Source: Niveispirillum sp943370215
Lineage (GTDB): Bacteria; Pseudomonadota; Alphaproteobacteria; Azospirillales; Azospirillaceae
Reading direction: 5' to 3'
Assembly (NCBI GenBank): GCA_943370215.1
Contig: CALRQC020000001.1
Location: 186,001-250,000 of the forward strand
DNA: 64,000 nucleotides
Every line of letters begins with the position of its first letter. Positions within the stretch are counted from its first letter, which is position 1. Position numbers and translations under genes: made by a program. Shown piece by piece: positions 25,858 to 35,551 of the stretch. Under the pieces are notes generated by a model. That model saw only the letters and a list, made by a program, of their open reading frames with translations. It searched no databases and was not told the DNA's origin.

Positions 25858-27386
25858 TGCCTACCACACTGACCCTCACCCCCGGTGCCGTCAGCCTGGA
25901 TCAGTGGCGGGCGATTTATCAGGGCTCCATCCCGGTGCTGGACCCGGCCTGCCACGCCCAGGTGCAGCGCGGGGCCGACACGATCACCCGCATCATCGCC
26001 AAGGGGGAACCCGTCTATGGTGTGAATACCGGGTTCGGCAAGCTGGCCTCTGTCCGCATTGCCGACGCCGATCTGGCGGAATTGCAGCGCAATATCGTGT
26101 TGAGCCACGCCGCCGGCGTGGGTGAACCAATGCCGGAAAATGTGCTGCGGCTGATGATGGCCCTTAAACTGGCCAGCCTGGGCGTCGGCGCATCCGGCGT
26201 GCGGGTGGCGGTGCTGACCCTGCTGGAGGCCATGCTGGCCAGGGGGATTTTGCCGGTGGTGCCGGCGCAAGGGTCCGTGGGGGCGTCGGGCGATCTGGCG
26301 CCGCTGTCGCACATGGCCGCCGCGATGATCGGCCATGGCGAGGTGATGGTGGATGGCCTGATCCAGCCGGCAGCCGCAGCCCTGGCCGCGGCTGGCCTGT
26401 CGCCCTTGCTGCTGGGGCCGAAGGAAGGCTTGGCGCTGCTGAACGGCACGCAATTTTCCACCGCCTATGCCCTGGCCGGGCTGTTTGAGGCGGAAAGGCT
26501 GCTGCAAAGCGCCCTCGTGACCGGTGCCCTGTCGACGGAAGCCGCCAAGGGGTCCGATACACCGTTTGACCCGCGCATCCACACCCTGCGCGGCCATCAG
26601 GGGCAGATTGACGTGGCGGATACGCTGCGCTGTCTGATGGCGAACTCCGCCATCCGCGACAGCCACCGCGACAATGATGTGCGGGTGCAAGACCCCTATT
26701 GCCTGCGCTGCCAGCCGCAGGTGATGGGGGCAGCGCTCGACCTGCTGCGCCAAGCGGCCCGCACCTTGTTGATTGAGGCCAATGCCGTTTCCGACAATCC
26801 GCTGGTCTTCGCCGAAGATGACAGCGTGCTGTCCGGCGGGAATTTCCATGCCGAACCGGTGGCCTTTGCTGCCGACATGGTGGCGATGGCGATCTGTGAG
26901 ATTGGCAGCCTGTCCGAACGCCGCGTTGCCATGCTGGTGGACCCGGCCTTGTCCGGCCTGCCCGCCTTCCTGACGCCGAAGCCGGGCCTGAATTCCGGCT
27001 TCATGATCCCGCAAGTGACGGCGGCGGCCCTGGTTTCAGAGAACAAGCAGCGCGCCTATCCCGCCAGCGTGGACAGCATCCCCACCTCGGCCAACCAGGA
27101 AGACCATGTCTCCATGGCGGCGCACGGGGCGCGGCGGTTGATGGCGATGGTGGAAAATGGCTTTGCCGTGATTGCGATTGAGTGGCTGGCCGCCGCCCAG
27201 GGCTGTGATTTCCATGCGCCGCTGACCAGCAGCGCGGTGCTGGAGGCCGCCCGCGCCCGGCTGCGGGCGGATGTCCCGACCCTGGCGGAAGATCGCTATT
27301 TCCACGCGGACATTCAGGCGGCCTTGGCGCTGGTACGCGGTGGGGCGCTGGTGGCGACGGCCAGAGGGTTGCCTTCGGTGGGGTGA
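25854..27386 (+). CDS. hutH: Histidine ammonia-lyase
   Basis: The 510-residue protein has the Ala-Ser-Gly triad that cyclises to the MIO cofactor, within GSVGASGDLAPLSHM (A144-S145-G146). It also has LLNGTQFSTAYAL and the C-terminal SENKQRAYPASVDSIPTSANQEDHVSM block. It deaminates L-histidine to trans-urocanate, the first pathway step. The start overlaps the hutI stop; a second ATG one codon later is equally possible. A palindromic repeat element separates it from hutG. Confidence 0.96.
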   Translation: MMPTTLTLTPGAVSLDQWRAIYQGSIPVLDPACHAQVQRGADTITRIIAKGEPVYGVNTGFGKLASVRIADADLAELQRNIVLSHAAGVGEPMPENVLRLMMALKLASLGVGASGVRVAVLTLLEAMLARGILPVVPAQGSVGASGDLAPLSHMAAAMIGHGEVMVDGLIQPAAAALAAAGLSPLLLGPKEGLALLNGTQFSTAYALAGLFEAERLLQSALVTGALSTEAAKGSDTPFDPRIHTLRGHQGQIDVADTLRCLMANSAIRDSHRDNDVRVQDPYCLRCQPQVMGAALDLLRQAARTLLIEANAVSDNPLVFAEDDSVLSGGNFHAEPVAFAADMVAMAICEIGSLSERRVAMLVDPALSGLPAFLTPKPGLNSGFMIPQVTAAALVSENKQRAYPASVDSIPTSANQEDHVSMAAHGARRLMAMVENGFAVIAIEWLAAAQGCDFHAPLTSSAVLEAARARLRADVPTLAEDRYFHADIQAALALVRGGALVATARGLPSVG

Positions 27387-27425
27387 GGGGGCTTTTCCCC
27401 TCTGAAACCCTTCCCATTCCCTCCA

Positions 27426-27511
27426 ACCGTCACCCCGGCGCAGGCCGGGGTCCAGTTTCGTAGAGCGATGCGCTTGTGGCCCTGGACCCCGGCCTTCGCC
27501 GGGGTGACGGT
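27426..27511. repeat. 86-bp paired-palindrome repeat, copy C
   Basis: It has the same length and architecture as 1395-1480, differing at about nine positions, several of which preserve pairing. It sits between hutH and hutG inside the hut operon and can form a long hairpin in the transcript. An in-frame extension of hutG would run into it, which argues for the later hutG start. Confidence 0.88.
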
Positions 27512-27547
27512 AAAGAAAGAGCCAACCAGCCCCCAAGGAACCACCCC

Positions 27548-28384
27548 ATGCCCCACACTCATCCCTGGCTGGACATCACCCGTGGCAACGCGCCGCTGAT
27601 CCTGTCCATCCCCCATGCCGGCACCGACATTCCCGATGATATTGCGCCGACGCTGGCCGACCCCTGGCTGGCGCGCAAGGATGCGGATTGGCATGTGGGT
27701 GCGCTTTACGCCTTCGCCGCCGACCTGGGGGCGACCATCATCCGCACCCGCCTGTCGCGGACGGTGATCGACGTGAACCGTCCGCCCGATGGCGCATCGC
27801 TCTATCCCGGACAGGCGACGACCGACCTCTGCCCGCTGACCAGCTTCGACGGCGAACCGCTCTACCACCCCGGCCAGGAACCGGACGCGGCAGAACTGGC
27901 CCGCCGCCGCACCCTCTACCACACGCCTTATCACACGGCCCTGGCAACCGAGATCGCGCGGCTGCGCGAACAGCACCCAAGCGTGGTGCTGTATGATTGC
28001 CATTCCATCCGCTCCCGCGTGCCGCGCCTGTTCGACGGCGATCTGCCGCATTTCAATATCGGCACCAACAGCGGCACCGCCTGCGCCTGCGCCCTGCAGG
28101 CGGCGGTGGAGCGGGCGTGCGACGTCACACAGTTCAGCCGCGTCAGCAATGGCCGCTTCAAGGGCGGCTATATCACCCGCCATTACGGCCAGCCCGCCAA
28201 TGGCGTGCATGGGGTGCAGATGGAACTGGCCTGCCGGGGCTATCTGGCGGAACCAGCCTGGCCGCTGGATGCAACCAACTGGCCACCCGCCTTTGATCCC
28301 GCCTATGCCGCACCGATGGTGTCGGCCTTGACCCGCATTCTCACCATCTGCCGCGACTGGGCGCTTGAAGGGGACAGCACATGA
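27548..28384 (+). CDS. hutG: N-formylglutamate amidohydrolase
   Basis: The 278-residue protein has FGase-family motifs: LILSIPHAGTDIP near residue 18, TVIDVNRPPDG, VVLYDCHSIRSRVPRLFDG mid-protein and NGRFKGGYITRHYGQPANGVHGVQMEL late. It hydrolyses N-formylglutamate to glutamate and formate, completing the HutF route. The start MPHTHPW has AAGGAA upstream. It overlaps hutU by four bases (ATGA). Confidence 0.95.
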   Translation: MPHTHPWLDITRGNAPLILSIPHAGTDIPDDIAPTLADPWLARKDADWHVGALYAFAADLGATIIRTRLSRTVIDVNRPPDGASLYPGQATTDLCPLTSFDGEPLYHPGQEPDAAELARRRTLYHTPYHTALATEIARLREQHPSVVLYDCHSIRSRVPRLFDGDLPHFNIGTNSGTACACALQAAVERACDVTQFSRVSNGRFKGGYITRHYGQPANGVHGVQMELACRGYLAEPAWPLDATNWPPAFDPAYAAPMVSALTRILTICRDWALEGDST

Positions 28385-30048
28385 ACCGTATCGACAATTC
28401 CCGCCGCATCAAGGCCGCCCATGGCACCGAACGAAGCGCCAAAAGCTGGCAGACCGAAGCGGCCTTGCGCATGTTGATGAATAACCTGGACCCGGACGTG
28501 GCCGAACGGCCCGAGGAACTGGTGGTCTATGGCGGCATCGGCCGGGCGGCGCGCGACTGGCAGAGCTTTGACCGCATTGTCGCGGCGCTGACAAAGCTGG
28601 AGGATGACCAGACCCTGCTGGTGCAATCCGGCAAGCCGGTGGGCGTGTTCCGTACCCATGCCGATGCGCCGCGCGTGCTGATCGCCAATTCCAACCTCGT
28701 CCCCCATTGGGCCAACTGGGACAAGTTCCACGAGCTGGATGCCAAGGGCCTGATGATGTATGGCCAGATGACGGCGGGAAGCTGGATCTATATCGGCACC
28801 CAGGGCATCGTCCAGGGCACCTATGAGACGTTTGTGGAGGTGGGGCGCCGCCATTATGGCGGCAGCCTTGCCGGGCGCTGGATTCTGACCGGTGGTCTGG
28901 GCGGCATGGGCGGGGCGCAGCCGCTGGCCGCCGTGATGGCGGGGGCCTCTTGTCTGGCGGTGGAATGCCAGCCGTCGCGCATCGATATGCGGCTGCGCAC
29001 CGGCTATCTGGACCGCGCCACCGACAATCTGGATGAGGCCCTTGCCCTCATCGCCCAAGCTAGCGCGGAGAAAAAACCCCTCTCCGTCGGCCTGCTGGGC
29101 AATGCGGCGGAGGTATTCCCGGAACTGGTGCGCCGGGGCGTGCGGCCCGATGCGGTGACGGACCAGACCTCTGCCCACGACCCGATCAACGGCTATCTGC
29201 CGCGCGGCTGGACGCTGGACCAATGGGCCAAGGGCCGCGAAAGCGACCCGAAGTCGGTGGAACGCGCCGCGCGGGCCAGCATGGCCGAACAGGTGCGCGC
29301 CATGCTGGATTTCTGGAAGGCCGGCGTACCGACGCTCGATTACGGCAATAACATCCGCCAGATGGCGCTGGAGGAGGGCGTGACGGATGCCTTCGCCTTC
29401 CCCGGTTTCGTGCCGGCCTATATCCGCCCGCTCTTCTGCCGGGGCATCGGCCCGTTCCGCTGGGCGGCCCTGTCCGGCGACCCGGAGGATATTTACAAGA
29501 CCGACCAGAAGGTGAAGGAACTGCTGCCCGACAATGCCCACCTGCATCACTGGCTGGACATGGCGCGGGAAAAGATCAAGTTCCAGGGCCTGCCGGCCCG
29601 CATCTGCTGGGTGGGGCTGGGCGACCGCCACCGGCTGGGGCTGGCCTTTAATGAGATGGTGGCCAGGGGTGAATTGAAGGCCCCTTTGGTGATCGGCCGC
29701 GATCACCTGGATAGCGGCTCTGTCGCGTCGCCCAACCGGGAAACCGAAGCGATGCAGGATGGATCGGATGCCGTCTCCGACTGGCCGCTGCTGAACGCCT
29801 TGCTGAACACGGCATCGGGGGCAACCTGGGTGTCGCTGCACCATGGCGGCGGCGTCGGCATGGGCTTTTCCCAGCATAGCGGCATGGTGATCGTGGCCGA
29901 CGGCACGCCAGAAGCCGCCAAGCGCCTGGAACGGGTGCTGTGGAACGACCCCGCCACCGGCGTGATGCGCCATGCCGATGCCGGGTACGACATCGCGCAG
30001 GAATGTGCGACGGCGAAGGGGCTGGATTTGCCAGGGATTTTGGGGTGA
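28381..30048 (+). CDS. hutU: Urocanate hydratase
   Basis: The 555-residue protein is full length for the family. It shows NLVPHWANWDKFHELD, MTAGSWIYIGTQGIVQGTYETF, GRWILTGGLGGMGGAQPLA (NAD-binding, glycine-rich) and the C-terminal HHGGGVGMGFSQHSGMVIVADGT. It converts urocanate to imidazolone propionate using NAD+ as electrophile. It is the last gene of hutIHGU, with a strong stem-loop after it. Confidence 0.97.
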   Translation: MNRIDNSRRIKAAHGTERSAKSWQTEAALRMLMNNLDPDVAERPEELVVYGGIGRAARDWQSFDRIVAALTKLEDDQTLLVQSGKPVGVFRTHADAPRVLIANSNLVPHWANWDKFHELDAKGLMMYGQMTAGSWIYIGTQGIVQGTYETFVEVGRRHYGGSLAGRWILTGGLGGMGGAQPLAAVMAGASCLAVECQPSRIDMRLRTGYLDRATDNLDEALALIAQASAEKKPLSVGLLGNAAEVFPELVRRGVRPDAVTDQTSAHDPINGYLPRGWTLDQWAKGRESDPKSVERAARASMAEQVRAMLDFWKAGVPTLDYGNNIRQMALEEGVTDAFAFPGFVPAYIRPLFCRGIGPFRWAALSGDPEDIYKTDQKVKELLPDNAHLHHWLDMAREKIKFQGLPARICWVGLGDRHRLGLAFNEMVARGELKAPLVIGRDHLDSGSVASPNRETEAMQDGSDAVSDWPLLNALLNTASGATWVSLHHGGGVGMGFSQHSGMVIVADGTPEAAKRLERVLWNDPATGVMRHADAGYDIAQECATAKGLDLPGILG

Positions 30049-30052
30049 GGGG

Positions 30053-30080
30053 CAGCAGCGCCGGTCCCCCGGCGCTGCTG
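30053..30080. terminator. Stem-loop between convergent hutU and chemoreceptor genes
   Basis: CAGCAGCGCCGG pairs perfectly with CCGGCGCTGCTG across a four-base loop. It starts five bases after hutU. T-tracts are absent on both sides, so termination efficiency is uncertain, but the position between converging genes fits. Confidence 0.6.
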
Positions 30081-30093
30081 GTGGATGTATGCT

Positions 30094-32145
30094 CTACGCC
30101 GCCCGGATGGCCGCGAAGAAGCGGGTGATCTCATCCTGCAACATGGTGGCGTTGCGGGCGAGGTTGGAGGAGGCCTGCGAAACCTGACGTGACATGTCGC
30201 CCGCTTCCTCCGCCGCACCCGTCACCTGACCCATGGCACCGTCCACCTGCACCACGCTGCCCGCCGCGTCCGACACGCTGCCGGCGATTTCCGACGTGGC
30301 GGCGGATTGCTGTTCCACGGCATGGGCAATTTCCTCGGCAATCTGGCTTTGGCCAGCGATGGCGGTGCTGACCTGCCGGATGGCCGCGACCGACTGTTCT
30401 GCCACCTTCTGGATTTCGCCCACCAGCCCGGTGATATCGTCGGTGGCGCGCGCCGTCTGGGTGGCCAGCGCCTTCACCTCGCTGGCCACCACGGCGAAGC
30501 CCTTGCCGGCCTCCCCGGCGCGGGCGGCCTCGATGGTCGCGTTCAGCGCCAGCAGGTTGGTCTGGGCGGCAATGTTGGAGATCAGGCCCACCACCTCCCC
30601 AATGCGCTGGGCGGCGGTGGCCAGACTGGCCAGTGTGTGATCGGCCTGCTGGGCCTGCTGCATGGTCTGGCCGGCGGACTGGCTGGACCGGCTGGCCTGG
30701 CGCTGGATTTCAGCGATGGAGCCGGACAGTTCCTCTGCGGCAGCGGCCACGGCCTGGATCTTGTCGCTGGCGGCGTTGGTGGCACCGGTGGCGGCTTGCG
30801 ACTGTCGCAATGTTTCCCCGGAAATGCCGGACATCTGCGCCGCTGTGGCTTCCAGCTCTGTGGAGGCCGACGACATCTCCCGGATGGCCAGGGAGGCCGT
30901 GACGTCGAAATCGGCGACCAGACGTTCCAGTTCGGCCGTGTGGCGGTCGCGGGCGGCGCGCTGTTCGGCCTCTGCTGCGCGCAGGCGAGCGGCCTCCTGC
31001 CCGGCCTGCTTCAACACGGTGACCGACCGGGCCATGGCACCCAGCTCATCCTGGCGGTTGGCATGGGGCACGTCGGCGCTGTAATCCTCCCGCGCGAACA
31101 GGCCGATGGCGTGGCCCAACTCGGCCAGCGGGCGCAGGATCTGCCGGCTCACGATCAAAATGGCCAGCCCCACCATGCAGAAACCCACCAGTACCACCAG
31201 ACAGGCCCCCGTCAGGCCCCAGCCGCGTGCGCTGCGCAGGGCGGCGGCCTTGGCGCTGGTGGCTTGTTCCAGCGCCTGACGGGCCTGGATCACCGTATCA
31301 ATGGCGGTACTGGCTGATTTGAACCAGCCCTGGCTATCCACCGGATAGGGGTTGCCGGCCGCTGCTGCGGCCAATACCTGCTTCAACTCCGCATCAATAC
31401 GGGCCGTCGCCTGTGCGGCCACCGCCACCGCGTCACGGAAGGCCGGAGCCAGCCGGCTGGCACGGGCATCGGCGCCCGCCAGACTGATGGCGATGGCGCC
31501 GCTGGCGTGGCCGATGGCGCCCAACTGGGCCGGGGTCGGGGGCTTGGCGGTGGCGATGATGCCAGCCACCATGCCGCGCTGCCGGCCCAGATGTTCGGCC
31601 ACCACGGCCAGATCGGTGGTCGCTGCCAAGCCCTCGGCCAGGGCGGCTTCGTCTGACAGGGCGACGCCGGCAATACCTTCCCGGGCCTGCGCCAGCAGGG
31701 TGTCGATGATTGTGGTTGCCGTGCTGAACCAGATCGCAGGCTCGCGGGTACCCGTGCCCTCCATGGCTGCCGTCGCCCTGGCCCGCGCGTTTTCCAAGGT
31801 CGCCAGGGCGGTCTGCAGTTCACCAGTCTTCAAACCGGCAAGCTGCACCGTCATCTTGGCATCGGCCAGGGCGGCGTCCACGGCCTTGCGCGCCTTGTCC
31901 ACGGCCGCACGCTGTTCCGCGCTGGTACTGGCTCCCGCAATGGCCGCATTCGTGCTGCCACGTTCTACTGCAAGTTTTCCGGCGGCGTCCAGCATAACAG
32001 CAGCCAGTCGGTTACTATCGGATGCCTGCTCTGCTGTGTTCATTCCTTCCCAGGCGAAGAAACCTTGCACAATAGATTGCGTAAGCGAAAGCAGGGCTAA
32101 CACACCGACAATTCCAACGATTTTTGTTCTTATGCTAAAGCGCAT
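30094..32145 (-). CDS. Methyl-accepting chemotaxis protein with NIT-like helical sensor
   Basis: The 683-residue protein starts MRFSIRTKIVGIVGV with AAGGGA upstream. It has TM1 at about 9-30, then a roughly 280-residue, all-helical, Ala-rich periplasmic domain. Its ERGSTNAAIAG and LGRQRGMVAGI repeats resemble nitrate/nitrite-sensing (NIT) domains. TM2 lies at about 310-333, then HAMP and the signalling hairpin with tip NLLALNATIEAARAGEAGKG. No C-terminal pentapeptide is visible. It is convergent with hutU; no ligand can be assigned. Confidence 0.92.
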   Translation of the reverse strand: MRFSIRTKIVGIVGVLALLSLTQSIVQGFFAWEGMNTAEQASDSNRLAAVMLDAAGKLAVERGSTNAAIAGASTSAEQRAAVDKARKAVDAALADAKMTVQLAGLKTGELQTALATLENARARATAAMEGTGTREPAIWFSTATTIIDTLLAQAREGIAGVALSDEAALAEGLAATTDLAVVAEHLGRQRGMVAGIIATAKPPTPAQLGAIGHASGAIAISLAGADARASRLAPAFRDAVAVAAQATARIDAELKQVLAAAAAGNPYPVDSQGWFKSASTAIDTVIQARQALEQATSAKAAALRSARGWGLTGACLVVLVGFCMVGLAILIVSRQILRPLAELGHAIGLFAREDYSADVPHANRQDELGAMARSVTVLKQAGQEAARLRAAEAEQRAARDRHTAELERLVADFDVTASLAIREMSSASTELEATAAQMSGISGETLRQSQAATGATNAASDKIQAVAAAAEELSGSIAEIQRQASRSSQSAGQTMQQAQQADHTLASLATAAQRIGEVVGLISNIAAQTNLLALNATIEAARAGEAGKGFAVVASEVKALATQTARATDDITGLVGEIQKVAEQSVAAIRQVSTAIAGQSQIAEEIAHAVEQQSAATSEIAGSVSDAAGSVVQVDGAMGQVTGAAEEAGDMSRQVSQASSNLARNATMLQDEITRFFAAIRAA

Positions 32146-32254
32146 GATCGTTCCCTTCTCTATCTGCCCCTGGGATTAAGGGAACTTCGTTAACGATTCG
32201 ATAACCGATGGAGGAAGGGCAGCGATTTATGAGATAGATCAATTCATTTTGATT

Positions 32255-35200
32255 TTAGCCTTTCTTCATCGATGATTTGGTCAGTCCATTGCCGGTGGCT
32301 GTGACCAGACCATCCAGTGTTACCTGACCAACACGGTGAAAGACTGTATCTGACCCTTTCAGCAACGCCTGGTCGCCGATACCGACGGCGACCATGCCGG
32401 CGGCCTTGATGGCTGTGATACCAGCCTGACTGTCTTCGATCCCGATGCAATCGGATGGTGTTACGCCCAGGGCGGCAGCCACCGACAGGAAAATGTCCGG
32501 GGCGGGCTTGGGATGGGCGATGGCGCCGGCATCGGCCACATGGTCCAGCAGATCCATGATGCCCAGCCTTTCCAGCAGGGCCGGTGCGTTGCGGCTGGCT
32601 GAGGCAACACCGATCTTCAACCCCGCTCTCCGTGCCTGTTCCAGCAGCGGACGCACGCCATCGAACAGGTTGTCGGGGCTGTAACGGGCAATGATCGCCT
32701 GATAATAGCCGTTCTTGGTGTCGGTTGCTTGTTGTCTGGCCTCTGGCGACAGGGTCAGGCCCGATCCTTCCAGCAGCATGGTCAGCGATGTCTCGCGGTC
32801 GATGCCCTTCATCGCCTCATTTCGGGTGCGGTCGAAGGGGACACCCAGATCGTCGGCCAAGCGCTTCCAGGCCTGATAATGCGCCTCCGCCGTGTCGGTC
32901 AACACCCCATCCAGATCGAAGATCAGGGCGCGGGCGGGCCAGGGGAAGGGGGAGAGCGGCAGGCAGCGGCTTTCCCCTGCCGCCAGCGCCACCGGCTTGC
33001 CATAGTGCTGGAGGATCAAGGGTTGCCCTTCCAGCAGGCTGAAACAGGCGCCCGCTTGCGTCACCTGCACCCGCAGCCGCCGGCCCTGCCACAGAATGCC
33101 GAAGCCATAGGAGGTCCAGCCCGCCGGCAGCGTGGGCCGGAAGCGGGCAATGCCGCCATGCCAGCGCAGGCCTCCGAAGCCCCAGGCGATGCCCAGCCAA
33201 CTGCCGGCCATGGCGGCGATATGCACGCCATGGCCGGCATTGCCGTGCAGATCGTCCAGATCCACCCGTGCGGTCTGGATGTAATAGGCCAGCGCCTTCT
33301 CCGCCTCGCCCAACTCGGCGGCGATGATGGCGTGTGTGCTGGGGGACAGGGTGCTGTCATGTACAGTGATCGGCTCGTAATAGGCGAAATTGCGCCGTTT
33401 CAGCCCGGCATCCATCTGCTGCCCGACCAGCAACATGGCCTGCACCACATCGGCCTGCTTGCAGACCTGATGGCGATAGAGGGCAAGCGGGTGGAAATGC
33501 AGCAGCAGGGGGAACTTTTCCGCCGGGGTGCCGGCGAAGTCCCAGAGCGGCTTGTCCAGGAAATCATCATCCTGGGGGGTGACACCCAGCAGCTTGTCGG
33601 TGGGCAGATACATGACATCTGCCGCCCGTTGCCACCGGTCGGCCTCTTCCCGGGCCAGCCCGATGCGCTCTGTCAGGCCCGCCAGCAGGTCCGGTACTTC
33701 CCGCGCCATCCGCCGGTAGAGGTCGGCGGCATGGGCCAGATGCGCCCGTGCCATGGCATTGGTGTAAAAATTGTTGTTCACCAAGGCCGTATATTCATCC
33801 GGCCCCGTCACCTCATGGATGGTGAAGGCGCCGCCCTTGCGCGGGTTGAAGCGGCCGATCTGTGGCCAGATGCGCGCCGTTTCAAACAACATCTCCGCCA
33901 GATGGGTGTAAAGGAAACGGCTGTCGCCCGTCACCTCCTCATAGAAGCGCACGGCAAAGGCAATATCGGCATTGATGTGATATTGCGCCGATCCGCTGGG
34001 ATAATGGGCCGAACATTCATCCCCGGCGATGGTGCGCCAGGGATACAGCGCACCGGCCGCATGGCCCATGGCCCGCGCATGGGCGCGGGCCCGTTCCAGC
34101 CCACGCACGCGATATTCCAGCATCCGCCGCGCCAGCCCCGGATCGGTCAGGGCCAGGGCCGGCAGCACAAAGGTTTCCGTATCCCAGAAATAATGGCCCT
34201 CATAGCCTTCGCCTGTCAGTCCCTTGGCGGCGATGGAGCTGGTACCGGTGCGGCCGGTGGATTGGAACAGGTGGAACAGGTTGAAGCGGATCGCCTGCTG
34301 CAGAGCGGGGTCACCCTCGATCGTCACATCGGCATCGCCCCAGAACTTGTCCAGTTCCTGGCGCTGGCGGCGGGCGATACCGTCCCAGCCCGTGGTGCGG
34401 GCGGCGGCCAGAATGCTGCCCGTCTCTGCCAGCAGGCTCTGGGCGATCTCTGGCCCCGCCTGTTCGGCGGTGCCATAGGCGACGAATTTCTCGATGGTCA
34501 GTTCCTGACCGGGCGTCAGTTCGCCGCTGAACGGCTCCACCAGGGAATGCAGGGTCTGCCATACCGGTTCCGCCGTCAGCCCCGCCCCAGGGCGGTGGGT
34601 CTGGCGGACGACGGCGATGCGGTGGCTGAAGCGGGCCTGCTGCACCAGCCCCGCCGGCACGCCATTCTGTTCCACCGGCTGGCTGTCGACGCCGCCATGG
34701 CCCAGGGCCACGCCGATACGCGGATCGTCCCCCTGCTTTTCTGCCCGCTTGCCCCATTGGATGCTGGAGAGCAGGGCCACCGGCCCGCTGTAATCCAGCG
34801 ATCGGACAGTCAGCCGCACCGCCATCAATTGCGGATGGGCAAGGGAGACCAGACGCTGGCCTTCGATCTCCACCCTGGCCCCCTTGGGGCTGGTCCAGCG
34901 CAGGATGCGGCCCATGGTGCCGGCCCGCAGGTCCAGTTCACACAACAGCCCGTCCAGCAGGCCATCGCGTATATCCACCGGCTCATCCCCCAGCACGACG
35001 CGGATATATTTACCATCCGCCACCGGCACGCGGGTGTCGGTGGCGGTGGCGAAGCCGGGGAACCGTTCATGATAATGGATCGGTGCCTGTTCGAAGAAAT
35101 CGGCCAGAAAGGTGCCGTCGCTCAGGCTGGGCACCTCGTCGATGCCGCCACGCACGCCCAGGGTGCCGTTGGCCAGGGCGAACAGGCTTTCGTTCTGCGC

Positions 35201-35338
35201 CGCCCTTTCCGGGTCATAGCCCGTGCGCCGTATTACCCATCCGGTATCGTCGGGCAACTCCTGCACGGTGGTGGTTTCCTTCGGCTGGTCCGGTTGCGGA
35301 CCCATGGCCGGGCGGGTGGGGGGCACCCATTCCTGCAC
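32255..35338 (-). CDS. GH65 disaccharide phosphorylase fused to beta-phosphoglucomutase
   Basis: The 1027-residue protein uses a GTG start with a strong AAGGAGGT site. Residues 1 to about 790 are GH65: NESLFALANGTLGVRG, WDTETFVLPAL, catalytic acid E515 in VTGPDEYTALVNNNFYTN, and KQADVV at 627 plus STLSPSTHA. These last motifs belong to phosphorylases rather than hydrolases. Residues about 803-1027 are a HAD beta-phosphoglucomutase with nucleophile D808 and acid D810 in FDLDGVLTD, and a late GIEDSQAGITAIKAAG. Phosphorolysis of maltose, trehalose or kojibiose would give beta-glucose-1-phosphate, converted at once to glucose-6-phosphate by the fused mutase. The exact disaccharide cannot be told. 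It stands as a single gene. Confidence 0.9.
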   Translation of the reverse strand: MQEWVPPTRPAMGPQPDQPKETTTVQELPDDTGWVIRRTGYDPERAAQNESLFALANGTLGVRGGIDEVPSLSDGTFLADFFEQAPIHYHERFPGFATATDTRVPVADGKYIRVVLGDEPVDIRDGLLDGLLCELDLRAGTMGRILRWTSPKGARVEIEGQRLVSLAHPQLMAVRLTVRSLDYSGPVALLSSIQWGKRAEKQGDDPRIGVALGHGGVDSQPVEQNGVPAGLVQQARFSHRIAVVRQTHRPGAGLTAEPVWQTLHSLVEPFSGELTPGQELTIEKFVAYGTAEQAGPEIAQSLLAETGSILAAARTTGWDGIARRQRQELDKFWGDADVTIEGDPALQQAIRFNLFHLFQSTGRTGTSSIAAKGLTGEGYEGHYFWDTETFVLPALALTDPGLARRMLEYRVRGLERARAHARAMGHAAGALYPWRTIAGDECSAHYPSGSAQYHINADIAFAVRFYEEVTGDSRFLYTHLAEMLFETARIWPQIGRFNPRKGGAFTIHEVTGPDEYTALVNNNFYTNAMARAHLAHAADLYRRMAREVPDLLAGLTERIGLAREEADRWQRAADVMYLPTDKLLGVTPQDDDFLDKPLWDFAGTPAEKFPLLLHFHPLALYRHQVCKQADVVQAMLLVGQQMDAGLKRRNFAYYEPITVHDSTLSPSTHAIIAAELGEAEKALAYYIQTARVDLDDLHGNAGHGVHIAAMAGSWLGIAWGFGGLRWHGGIARFRPTLPAGWTSYGFGILWQGRRLRVQVTQAGACFSLLEGQPLILQHYGKPVALAAGESRCLPLSPFPWPARALIFDLDGVLTDTAEAHYQAWKRLADDLGVPFDRTRNEAMKGIDRETSLTMLLEGSGLTLSPEARQQATDTKNGYYQAIIARYSPDNLFDGVRPLLEQARRAGLKIGVASASRNAPALLERLGIMDLLDHVADAGAIAHPKPAPDIFLSVAAALGVTPSDCIGIEDSQAGITAIKAAGMVAVGIGDQALLKGSDTVFHRVGQVTLDGLVTATGNGLTKSSMKKG

Positions 35339-35551
35339 GCAAACCTCCTTCAGTCGCGGAAGGGCCCCATCAATGCTCCATGACGGTCAATACCGTGCAG
35401 CAGCGGGGCCTTGCCCAGGGATAACTCTGGGGGACGGTGGTTGTTGCACTGTCTCGCCGTTAATGATGACCTCAGTGTGACGTTGTCCCGAGCCTGTCGG
35501 CGTGGCTATGGTCCGTGGGGCCGGCAGGGACCGCAGTTTCAGGGGGATCTG

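Noticed and set aside
11430..30560. Near-identical nucleotide stretch in the two chemoreceptor genes (about 11459-11530 and 30497-30568)
   Set aside because: It encodes the hairpin tip that is invariant among chemoreceptors, so conservation of the protein explains it without recent duplication or gene conversion.
35411..35551. Upstream extension of the ClbS/DfsB-like gene
   Set aside because: The 47 extra codons do not resemble the family; a GTG at 35552 with a good ribosome site gives the normal length.
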